Assembly: GCA_963678675.1 (NCBI GenBank)
Contig: OY783193.1
Location: forward strand, 36,432,430 to 36,496,429
Reading direction: 5' to 3'
Length of the DNA: 64,000 bases
Source: Xiphydria camelus
Lineage: Eukaryota > Arthropoda > Insecta > Hymenoptera > Xiphydriidae
Made by a program: the position numbers and the translations under genes
Notes under the pieces: generated by a model
Seen by the model: only the letters and a program-made list of their open reading frames with translations
What the model was told of the DNA's origin: nothing
Database searches by the model: none
Shown: one piece after another, positions 55,741 to 64,000 of the stretch
Layout: each line of letters opens with the position of its first letter
How positions within the stretch are numbered: position 1 is the stretch's first letter

Positions 55741-56013
55741 ATATCGTCGGCTTCACATGTCACATGAAAAGTGCATAAGTCCAAAATGACTGTTGATTAT
55801 GTAAGAAACAAGCCGTCTTGCAAATTAAACTGGATTTTGGAAGTATTTTATTGTCAAGTTTTTTATCTAAAAGTTTGAACTCTTGTTTGATAATCCCATG
55901 TATAGCTTCTGAACTTCTTAGAATAAGAGACACTAATTTTAAACAGTTTCTTTGATCTACTGTAAAAACAGTCATTTTGGACTTACGCACTTTTCATGTG
56001 AAGCCGACGATAT
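55741..56013. mobile_element. Palindromic MITE with CATTTTGGACTTA arms
   Basis: ATATCGTCGGCTTCACATG and CATGAAAAGTGCATAAGTCC, CAAAATGACTGTT pair with AACAGTCATTTTGGACTTAC, GCACTTTTCATGTGAAGCC and GACGATAT. Arms of about 47 bases differ by one substitution and a 7-base (TCACATG) insertion on the left. The internal - frame (76 codons) reads through and is not a recognised protein. Confidence 0.9.
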
Positions 56014-56189
56014 GTTGGTTTTACACCGAGGGGACTATGTAGAAACCGCGTAAAAACCATGCGCGCAAAACCATAAATAAACTCGGGAGCGTCGCGGCGA
56101 GCAAACCGATCCGAGAAGCTACACCTTTTTCTCATCGCACTTTTACGCCAATCCGAAATGTCGTCGAGATACGTTTTTGCCTTACTTAC

Positions 56190-56275
56190 CTCACTGCACG
56201 GACTTTGTGTGCTTTGCGTGACGCAATCACGCGGCACACGCAAGAACGAAGGCCGGGCCGATATAAGTAGTGGGA
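56190..56275 (-). CDS. Candidate internal exon, unknown product
   Basis: On the - strand the acceptor TTTCTTGTCTCCTCATCAAG precedes an 86 bp open frame reading PLLISARPSFLRVPRDCVTQ and ending STQSPCSE. It ends at a TGAG|GTAAGTAAGG donor, one of the strongest in the window. Together with the - strand frame at 54781 it could belong to one gene, though the order would put this exon upstream of the ATG there. Family not recognised. Confidence 0.18.
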
Positions 56276-56899
56276 CTTGATGAGGAGACAAGAAACGCGC
56301 TCGATTGATACGTATTTATATCGATAAATTCCACGCTCGGCTGACGTTTCCATGTAGGCGCGATTAACCGCGTAATGATTTAACAGTATAGCGTCGTACG
56401 CCTCTGCGACTTTTGATCGTCATTCGCCTGGCTTTTTTTTTCTATCTCGTCTCGCCGGGGTGCGGGAATTTACGTTCCTCTGTATCTTATTGGGCTTCGA
56501 TTAGCGATCGGGATTGCCGATTTCACTTACGCGCGCGCACGATCGTGCCTCTCCGCGCGAAGGTGTGGCCGACGACCCTGACTTGAAAAACGTGGGAGAT
56601 AAATATCATCTTTTTCGAGCTGTCCTTCTTCTGCTGCTTCTCGTTATTTTTCTCATTAAAATGTCAATTGTTCTCCGCGAGAGAGTTGTCGATAGATTAA
56701 TTAAGGAGGCAATTATGGATCGGATGGGGGAAAGTGATAATCGCAAAGTTATTATAGCTAGAGAAAGTTGAAAATGCAATTATTGGGTATCGAGTGGAAG
56801 TAGATCGAACGTAGTCCAATCTCGATACGCGTCATTCGCGATTCTGAGAAACGCAATTTTTCGTTTTTCGTTGCGCGCGTGTCTCAATTTGTCCACCTC
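56276..56899. other. CpG-rich then mixed stretch, no gene resolved
   Basis: The frame 56514-56771 (+) has a hydrophobic run (AVLLLLLLVIFLIKMSIVL) followed by charged residues, resembling a membrane anchor. No splice context is seen. Confidence 0.35.
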
Positions 56900-57385
56900 A
56901 TAGGCGGAGAAATTCGACATATTTTGTATATAATCCATATCGCTCATTTGGAGGAAAAGTGACACAAGTCAAGAATTGTAAAATTTAATTTCTTTCTCTG
57001 GAACCATCCGAAAATATCAATAGTTTTTGCTAGAAAAGTGACACAAAAATGCAACTTAAAAAATTAACCAAGAGATGGCGCTTCTGTCGTTAGGCATATG
57101 TGCTGAATGACTGTGTCTGTTGCGGAAAGACTCTCACATATTCAGCATTTGCATTGTCTGATTTGTGTCACTTTTCTTCCAAGTGAGCGATAGGTATGTG
57201 ATTTTGGTCATACATGGATTATTATATGATTTCTATAAACCATATAAGTAAGGATTATATATAGATTTTTAAATGATTGTATAATCCACATATATTCTGC
57301 ATATGGTTAATATAGAAATCATATATAATGCATATTATATGACCGAAAAACCACACATGGATCATACAGAACTTTTTCGCCTGGA
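56900..57385. mobile_element. CCCAGGCGG MITE split by an insertion
   Basis: AGGCGGAGAAATTCGACAT and TTTTGTATATAATCCATAT on the left, TATATGACCGAAAAACCAC and GAACTTTTTCGCCTGG on the right. Outer ends are slightly eroded. The element at 56940-57190 lies within its left arm. Confidence 0.85.
56940..57190. mobile_element. Nested MITE, TCGCTCATTTGG ends
   Basis: TCGCTCATTTGGAGGAAAAG plus TGACACAA pairs with TTGTGTCACTTTTCTTCCAA plus GTGAGCGA. 26 of the 28 terminal bases match. TA duplicated at 56938-56939 and 57191-57192. An internal GAAAAGTGACACAA repeats part of the terminus. 251 bp, no gene. Confidence 0.93.
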
Positions 57386-57389
57386 CTGT

Positions 57390-57700
57390 CAGTTCCGAAA
57401 AATTGAATCGACTTTCAGTCGAGCAGCCTCCTTTAGCGTTCTCATCACCACCGCGTTTCCACTGCAGCGGAAGAAGCTGCGGTGCCGCTTACGTAAATAC
57501 ACGGTCCAGCTAGCGAGAAAACGGAAACTGAGCCGGTCTCGGCGACGTTGAGTAATCGTAATTGGACGGAGACTTGTATACTATATTTATCTCCACGGAA
57601 TGTGCTCCACTGACGCGTCTCGCCAACCGTTACGAGAGCTGAATCCAGTACCAATACGCACGACAGTAACGCGATGCTCCTTGCAAATCAATCCCTATAA
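57390..57700. other. CpG-rich stretch, no gene resolved
   Basis: Overlapping frames 57303-57551 (+) and 57445-57654 (-) without motif. Confidence 0.45.
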
Positions 57701-57704
57701 TGTA

Positions 57705-57900
57705 TAGGGTAAAGTGGGATAGACGTCATGGTTGAAGAGCAAGTTCAAGATCGATTATCTTCAAATTAATTAGCTATCGAAAACAAATTTTTATAACAAA
57801 ATATTTCTCTTTATTTTTACTATAAAAAAGCTACTCTACATTTTTCACATATCTCCACTGCGTTTCAAGATAATCGCGTTCAAAATTAAGGATCCTCTTT
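57705..57900. repeat. Single unit of the 13456 tandem family
   Basis: GGTAAAGTGGGATAGACGTC, AAGATCGATTATCTTCAAAT, TTCACATATCTCCACTGCGT and CAAGATAATCGCGTTCAAAA align with the units at 13456 and 24990. Confidence 0.75.
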
Positions 57901-58214
57901 TAGCTGGTGAAGCCACCACGTTTCATGTATTATACACTTTTACATGCAGAGTCTATCTAGATAATAAACATCAGGTGGTGTTATATTAGTGAAAATCTAC
58001 ATCCATTCTCATTTTGAAATAAAAATGATTATACCGACGAACAGTGTTTTTAGTAAAGGAGACCGTCCGATTGTACACGTGGTCTTCGTTTTTCGCGGTA
58101 AATTATGGCAGTCCAGCAATTAATAATTTGTTTACCTTGGGAAGTGAAAGTAATTAAAGGAACATTTATTAACAAAACTAGCTATACTCGTATACTCGTA
58201 CTTTAGGTTGTGCG

Positions 58215-58440
58215 CTTTATAAGTCGTCATTAAACAAGCATATTTATGTCATAAAATGATTTCAAACTATAATACAAATAAAAATGCTAAATATTTATTC
58301 AATATATCGTAAAATTTTCCTAAATGTGTTGCTTCAATAAATACAACGATTAACTTGAATCACATTGTAATGTAAATTTAACAATTTTTTGACGAATCAT
58401 TCTTATAAACTCATGCGGCAAAATAAACGTAAACGTTTAT
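58215..58440. repeat. Dispersed repeat shared with 53940-54190
   Basis: TATAAGTCGTCATTAAACAA, AAAATGATTTCAAACTATAA, TTGTAATGTAAATTTAACAA and ACTCATGCGGCAAAATAAAC. Confidence 0.8.
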
Positions 58441-58981
58441 TTGGGCACATGTACGTGCCTTTAATCCAACGGACGGAGAATGACGAAATCGGCGCAACGT
58501 CTGGCTCCGTGAGTCCGCGCCGGAATACTTACACCGCAGCGCCCGTCGGACGTTCGATGACGATCGAAAAGATCCGGCACCGGTTTTAGAGAGACGCGTT
58601 TTGCTCGCGTCGAATCGCGTTACGTGCTCGCGTGAGCGATACGTTGCTCGAGCGTCACGCAGTCAGGTGGACTTTAAGGGGGAACGCCTCACACGTTTGT
58701 AGGTCTACGAGGGAATGTGGCTTTGGGAGGGACACGTGGAGAGAGGGAATTCGAATATCACAACGTCGTTCCCCGTATCAGTTGTCTTCGCGTCGCTGCA
58801 GCAGTCGCTGCTGCTGCCGTGTTGCGATTGACGCGAGTGAATTACGTTCGCTTATGCGTGTATGTGCATATATATGCAGGTGCAGTGCGCCGCGGATTTC
58901 GTTATATTGTGGCGTCGAGTGATTGACGTCTGAATAGGGGACGTCGGTTCGGCGCGACTTAGCGCGACAACGGGCGAATCC
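58441..58981 (+). promoter_or_regulatory. CpG-rich leader upstream of the 58982 start
   Basis: CpG-rich DNA between an AT-rich repeat and the candidate start exon. An acceptor-like GTTGTCTTCGCGTCGCTGCAG ends at 58801 and could begin a 268 bp exon containing the ATG. A CTCC|GTGAGT donor-like site occurs at 58509 after an open frame MYVPLIQRTENDEIGATSGS. Exact transcription start not determined. Confidence 0.35.
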
Positions 58982-59069
58982 ATGTATAATCCGGAACTGT
59001 TGAAAACCGTGTGGACCAAGATCGGCCAGATGTGCGGGTACATCATGTGCGCGAGGACGTACTTCTCAG
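58982..59069 (+). CDS. First coding exon, unknown product
   Basis: ATG at 58982 opens 29 codons plus one base. It reads MYNPELLKTVWTKIGQMCGY, continues with IMCARTYFS, and ends at the donor TCTCAG|GTCAGT (phase 1). An in-frame TGA at 58931-58933 lies 51 bases upstream with no ATG between, so this is the first start of the frame. The stretch mixes hydrophobic, aromatic and three Cys residues and is more protein-like than anything else here. A MITE (59135) lies in the presumed intron. The next exon would lie to the right, but I cannot identify it. It may encode the N-terminus of one isoform. Family not recognised. Confidence 0.5.
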
Positions 59070-59134
59070 GTCAGTGTGTGCTGCGTCGTGATCCCACATG
59101 TGGATATTTAATCAGGGAGTCAATGTGGGATTTT

Positions 59135-59398
59135 ACAGCGAGAAGACAGTTTATTAATAGTTAATGAATGTAATTTTAAATGCGGCGAAATAAATATTTC
59201 GTTAGGACGAGAAAATGTATGCTAATTATTAAAATGTTTATTTCATTTTTAAACAGTTGCCTCAAAGGATCTAATTGTGTGCAATAAATATCGTAATTAT
59301 TAAGGAATATTTATTTGAGCTAATAAATTCTTTATCTCGCCACATTCAAAGCTGAGAACAAACATCTGTCGACTACAAATAAACTGTTTTTTTCGGTG
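59135..59398. mobile_element. ACCGAGAGAATAG-family MITE, copy 3
   Basis: AGCGAGAAGACAGTTTATTA and ATAGTTAATGAATG pair with GACTACAAATAAACTGTTTT and TTTCGGTGT. GGCGAAATAAATATTTCGTT and TTTATCTCGCCACATTC are shared with 63308-63555. Confidence 0.82.
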
Positions 59399-60270
59399 TT
59401 TAGAAATTTGATCAGGGATTTATTTAAAGGGCTTTCACAGCTGAAAGTGTAAGCTTACGGAGAAATGTAGATTATGGTCGGTAGTTTACACGATCCTGAG
59501 CTTTATCGTGATTTTTTTATCAAAAGCAGGGGGACAATTTAGGTACCTACCTGATTTTATCGTACTTTCTTCTACTTGGAATTCCAATCGGGAATCTGAT
59601 AAGCTTTACAGTAGCGCTCAAGTGTTTTTGAAACTCTCGAAAGAATTTGTTTCTTCGACAAAATTTAGTATATTTAAATTCTGTCCAAGAATGAAAAATC
59701 CTCTTTTTTAAATGACTGGATAAATTGTATCGAAAAGGATTGAGTTTAAAGTTTACCACTCCAAACGAACTTGTAATCAGACGTGAGGTACAATATAAAA
59801 GCTTTGATACAAAAGTTTCATGATTTTAAAATTAACAATCTTTTTTAACAAAGCTTCTGTTGCATCTCGCTACATTTAAAGGATAGCTTTGAATTGGTCT
59901 AGTTTTAGGGATTGATTTCCCTCCAAATGATTAACAGTATTATGTACTATAAGGATACATCGAAAATAATTGAAAAAACTCTAAAAGCAATTTTTAGGTA
60001 TACTTACTCATTGAATTGAAATTAAATCCATTTATTTACAGTACACAATTGACATATTTATACAACAATTCGACATTAAAATAACTGCCCGACAAGTTAA
60101 TCGAAAAATATCAGCTCGGATTAAATCACCTCCAACATTCGATCAAATTTTCACCGAAGAGTCGATGTATCACCCACAATTAAATATTTGAATACGAAAC
60201 GACCACCTACACATGGACACAATCCGATGAATTATTCACACGCAAAAGGCTTAATTCAAAATCGAATCAG
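59399..60270. other. AT-rich stretch without a recognised gene
   Basis: Frames 59508-59711 (+) and 59547-59759 (-) overlap. Nothing recognised. If the 58982 exon is real, this lies in its first intron. Confidence 0.5.
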
Positions 60271-60980
60271 CCCTTTCACAAATAAACAATTCCCACACGC
60301 GGCGTCGCAGTTCGCTGCAGGTTTTCAATCGGAAGCGGCACGGCGGAATTGCCTTTAATTTATCGCTCCCCGCGCTCGCTGTAAAGCTAGAACAAACAAG
60401 AAATGGCTCGTAGAGAATAACAGGATGTTCGGTGGCGTGAACATTTCTATCCGCTATGGATACGCGCGTGTACGATGGATCGGTATACGCGGGAAGCATT
60501 CGGACGTGTACTTTCACTCCACGAGAGAATGGAGCTTCGAAGCGTGCCGATCCATTCAGATTGCCTCGCTCGAAACTCGTACACGTGTCGCGTATCGGAA
60601 TTATTTCATTTTTTGCGCCTCGCCTGCGAGAAAAACGCGTTCAGTTGGCTCTCGGTGATGCGCGCGCGGTATCGCGCCCCTGTGTCGTATAGAGACGCGC
60701 GTGTGTATTTCGTATTTATACGTGTGCCTATGCACAAACGCGCTTCGATTGTCGTCGGGGCGAAAAATAGCGTCGCGCTCGTGGCGGGAAATCGGTGCCT
60801 CTCGCCGTCGCTGACGTTGGAACGCGACACGGTACGGATCACGCGCGCAAAAATTGCTCATTGTTGACCGTGGCCATTGACATTTCCGCTCGCCAGGGCA
60901 TAGCTCCGCGCTGGGCTTTATTACTGGTATTGTTACGTGTATGTAATTACGGAGTCTCTGGGGATGTTATTGCCGTGTGA
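60271..60980. other. CpG-rich block, no gene resolved
   Basis: At least six overlapping frames on both strands (longest 60475-60867 +, 130 codons). They are Arg/Val/Ala/Ser-rich with no domain or reliable acceptor and donor pair. Confidence 0.5.
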
Positions 60981-61164
60981 TTTAGAAATAAATTTAATGC
61001 GACTCTGGTTGCAGTTTATTACGGGTTCGTTGGATTTTAAACACGAGGGCAGTCGTGCATTTTCTTGTGAAATTTGGACGAGTCAAAATTTGTTCGCGTC
61101 AAAAGATTTGTAATCGTTTATACTGTAGATTGATTCACTTTGACCGATCGCTCCTTCACATTTT

Positions 61165-61262
61165 CGTTATTTGTCATTTTGTAGACTAATTTTTCAGACA
61201 AAAGATTTGTGGTATCGAGGGGGACGTACGATACTAGATTTTTTTAGTTTTTTTTTTAAACG
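61165..61262. repeat. Dispersed repeat with TGGTATCGAGGGGGAC
   Basis: TTTCAGACAAAAGATTTGTG and GTATCGAGGGGGACGTACG match 43560 and 52740. A related CTCATAAATAACACATC lies at about 61562, beyond the next element, as if the unit were split. Confidence 0.68.
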
Positions 61263-61279
61263 AAACCTGGTATTTTTAT

Positions 61280-61483
61280 CACTGTATTATAAATTTAATA
61301 TAATTGTATACAGAGAAAAAGGTTTGTTAAAAATTACCGCGTAAAATCACATACCTAACCGTGGGACATGTTTTCAACAACCAAATTTTTACTGTAGAGA
61401 GATCACGGTAAAATTTACTTATACCCTCTCTCTCAAAAAGCTTTATACAAAGGTATATTAAAAATATACATTTTTTTACAGTG
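61280..61483. repeat. AATACGTG-family element, interrupted copy 6
   Basis: CACTGTATTATAAATTTAAT on the left and AAAAAGCTTTATACAAAGGT, AAATATACATTTTTTTACAG on the right belong to the family. CAGAGAAAAAGG to CCCTCTCTC (about 61311-61437) in between has ACC(G)-centred inverted arms and is probably a nested MITE. Confidence 0.6.
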
Positions 61484-61599
61484 ATGCTTGCTGAAGTTTT
61501 AAAACTTTTATAAGAGCTAAAATATTGAGTTCCATTTAAAAAACCACAAGTTCTCTCCACATCTCATAAATAACACATCTTTTCAAAAATGCGTTACTT

Positions 61600-62494
61600 G
61601 TATTGCATGCCTCTCGTGCAAGCAAATAACTTTTATCCGAAACGTTTATTAATGAAATGATAAATAACGAAGATAAGAGAGATTATACATTGAAATAGAA
61701 CACTGTATATCTATCGTATTCGTAATTAGACTACATTTTTACTATCTATGAGGGTTAAGTTTCTATAACCTTATGGGGAAAAATTATATAATTTAATAAG
61801 TGTCTGAGAAAAAAATGTTTCCTTCCGAGCCCCGCAAATATTATGTAGTTTTTAAGGGAGGGTGGAAGTAACGGAGGATCTTCGAGTTTCATTCGATCTC
61901 CGGTTTCCATTGGCGAGCCTTTAGACGCGATTCGCTTGCAATTTTATCCGCCCCGCATGCCGTCATCGCGCGACTACCGACAGCTGCGCGCTGATGTCGC
62001 GAATTTCAATGCGCGCCGATGAGTTCGAGAGCGAATTACGGCGTCCCCCCTTTTATCGCGTTAGTCGTAGCCGATCCTCTTTCCTCCCTCTCGATCTCGC
62101 CGCGATCACGACGATAACGACGGGACTTTCGTCTGCGCCAGTCACTGGCTGTAAACGCCGACGTAATAGAGTTTTATCGTGTCATGACAACGAGAGAAAA
62201 GAAGACCGCTTTATTTTACATCTGCACACGTCAGCTATTTTTTAAAATTCTTTAACGCAGTGTCGATAAAGACAATTCGGTGCATAAACTCATCGTACAA
62301 TTAAAATGGAAATAAATGGGAAATTTTAGGAAAATATTAGGTAGTAATTATTTTCAACTAATTTTTGAACAAGAAAATATCATCTCTTTCAACGAAGATG
62401 TGGGCATTTTTATTGGTAAATTTTCCGTCTCGTTAAATGACGCTGGCCGTTGCGAAATAGTTGCCTGCCAAAGCGTCTCCTACTATACGTGTAT
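61600..62494. other. Stretch without a recognised gene
   Basis: CpG-rich at 61830-62200. The frame at 61994-62245 (+) has no motif. No exon is supported. Confidence 0.45.
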
Positions 62495-62740
62495 GCAGAA
62501 TAGAAACTGTCAGGGAATTTTAAATACATCAGGAAAATGTCAAGGAATTAAATGTTTACCAGGGAAAATTCGTAATTTGAAAGTTTTAAATTTAATCGGG
62601 ACGTTAATTTATGCTTTTATTTAAATTTTTCCGATTTTTCGGTCGAAAAATAAAGGTTGTTCTTCGTGTAACTCTATAGATTTTATCAGAGAACTTTCCG
62701 GGGTTATCAGGGAAATATCGAAACGTTCTTCATCAGAACT
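62495..62740. repeat. CAGGGAAAA-type repeat
   Basis: AACTGTCAGGGAATTTTAAA, TACATCAGGAAAATGTCAAG, TTTACCAGGGAAAATTCG and GGTTATCAGGGAAATATCG. The + frame 62316-62624 reads the motif as CQGILNTSGKCQGIK, a product of the repeat rather than a gene. Confidence 0.72.
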
Positions 62741-62749
62741 AGTAGCCAC

Positions 62750-63307
62750 CCTGATATGGTTTCAATTCCATGACCCCGACGTATATATCATATCCGTACG
62801 ACTCATCACGCGTGCCGCGAATAAGATTATCGGCTAGCGGTTGCAGGTCCGCCTTTTCGGCGAGTGACTAATAAATCTAACTGTTCGCGCAATCGGTACA
62901 CATTGGCGGGATTGGTGTGCGATTGAGTACACATCGAGAGCCGAAAGCGCGTATGAAATATCGAGTGTCAATGTCGAACTCGCCGGCCCTGACTTAGGAT
63001 ATGAATCATTCGACACTTGTTATATTCCGATGCTATACCACGCTGGCGTCTTACCGGCAAGTATTAAGTACCTATATAATTCAGATTTGAATTTATCCAT
63101 TTCTCATACTATTTTGGATTTAAGTTTGCACGATATTCGATTACAAATAATATATTCGGCATAAATGTAGCATCCAGTCCTTCCGAAGGAGAAAAATACA
63201 TTCTAAAATTTATTGAAATATTTCGATGGCTCCTAGTGAAAGCAACTTACCTGATTTCTATGACTACGATTATACGATAAATGTCACATAAGTCCTTTAA
63301 GACACGT
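62750..63307. other. Stretch without a recognised gene
   Basis: Moderately CpG-rich then AT-rich. A - strand ATCAG|GTAAGT donor-like site near 63254 follows only a short open stretch bordering a MITE. Confidence 0.45.
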
Positions 63308-63555
63308 ACCGAGAGAATAGTTTATTAATAGTTAATAAATGAATGTTAAATACGACGAAATAAATATTTTGTTAAGACAAAAAAGATATGTTTATTATTA
63401 AAATATTTATTTCATTCTAACAGTTGCCTCAGAAAATTTAATTGTGATAAATAAATATTGTAATAGTTAACTAATATTTGTTTGGTTCAATGAAATGTTT
63501 CTTTTGCCATATTTAAACAAATATTGATTAACTACAAATAAACTGTTTTCTCGGT
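63308..63555. mobile_element. ACCGAGAGAATAG MITE, intact copy
   Basis: ACCGAGAGAATAGTTTATTA and ATAGTTAATAAATG pair with GATTAACTACAAATAAACTG and TTTTCTCGGT. ACGACGAAATAAATATTTTG pairs with ATGTTTCTTTTGCCATATT. ACGT lies directly outside each end, so the duplication could be TA or ACGT. 248 bp, no gene. Confidence 0.9.
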
Positions 63556-64000
63556 ACGTCTCTTAACGTTGTTAGATGTTGGTAAAATTCACTCAAATCA
63601 GTATACTCTAATTAATTATCAGTTAAAGCATTCCTATATAAGCTATTTTCCAAATTCCCAAAATTAAAAGACGCGCCTCAAAGGGCCAGATAAGAAAGAG
63701 CCATCGAAATATCGCGAACGGAGAGAATGCATTTTTCCTCATTATGCGAAACTCGGTGTAATATTTATTTAGCGTCAGTCCGACTTCCAGCTGAATGCAT
63801 TTATGACAGAATATCGTGAGCCACTAACCAACAAGTGCGGACAATTAAATTTAATCACCACAATGGATCGATTACCTAATGCGTTTCTACGATTAATTAT
63901 TCTAGTAGTGGATTGATAACCCTATAAACATAAATTAAATTACGTTTGACTAATTTGGGACTTATCCTACTTCGATTCTCAACTATTATTTCAAAAAACA
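63556..64000. other. AT-rich stretch without a recognised gene
   Basis: No exon, RNA gene or bounded repeat is seen up to the window end. Confidence 0.5.

Noticed and set aside
60425..60867. 130-codon + strand frame and five overlapping frames
   Set aside because: Simultaneous openness of both strands shows low stop density, not coding.
62316..62624. 102-codon + strand frame with CQGILNTSGKCQGIK
   Set aside because: The repeated CQGI pattern comes from the CAGGGAA repeat itself.
63030..63055. ATACCACGCTGG resembling part of 5S rRNA
   Set aside because: The match is limited to about a dozen bases and the flanks do not fit 5S rRNA.
63240..63260. Perfect - strand CAG|GTAAGT donor
   Set aside because: Only a short open stretch precedes it before a transposon boundary, so no exon can be defined.

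Overview
The window is a eukaryotic nuclear sequence that looks like insect DNA. I infer a hymenopteran, most likely an ant. The basis is a sharp mosaic of CpG-rich stretches and very AT-rich stretches, almost no protein coding, and many short palindromic non-autonomous DNA transposons (MITEs) inserted at TA sites. I recognise no bacterial genes, rRNA, tRNA, CRISPR array or complete transposase. This looks like intergenic and/or long intronic DNA. No complete gene can be assembled here.

The coding evidence is thin and is graded. The best call is a first coding exon on the + strand at 58982-59069. It has an in-frame stop 51 bases upstream, begins MYNPELLKTVWTKIGQMCGY, and ends at a CAG|GTCAGT donor in phase 1. 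It is preceded by a CpG-rich leader. Weaker candidates are a first coding exon on the - strand at 1067-1127 beside a CpG-rich block, a - strand exon at 54781-55006, a - strand open frame at 38420-38674, and possible internal exons at 7582-7659 (+), 25919-26010 (+) and 56190-56275 (-). I do not recognise the protein family of any of them. Most longer open frames lie in CpG-rich DNA where several frames are open at once, and I treat them as chance.

The repeats can be described well. At least fifteen families of 90-470 bp palindromic elements occur, several in 3 to 8 copies. They include CCCAGGCGG/CCCAGATGG elements (4319, 7050, 11312, 28553, 29163, 32397, 49961, 56900), a TTATCTC hairpin family (190, 2205, 10225, 12412, 18950, 21983, 29495, 36842), an AATACGTG family (20498, 22160, 34434, 43773, 45587, 61280), an ACCGAGAGAATAG family (14620, 21258, 59135, 63308) and a CACTGAGAAAAATAA family (14408, 15649, 55079). 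Many families have unrelated interiors but share a terminus close to TA|CACTGAGAAAAA. That suggests one transposase activity mobilising many of them.

Four clear nested insertions have good ends: 7196-7412, 8431-8682, 32596-32819 and 56940-57190. For 8431-8682 a related copy elsewhere in the window shows the uninterrupted site. There are also local duplications: tandem repeats at 5675-5928, 13456-13870, 37569-37796 and 37820-38330, and a 250 bp duplication (51808-52300 and 53158-53400) whose first copy was split by a MITE. Simple repeats include (AG)25 at 10698-10748, an 18-base C run at 25754-25771 and an AGTC array at 51671-51693.
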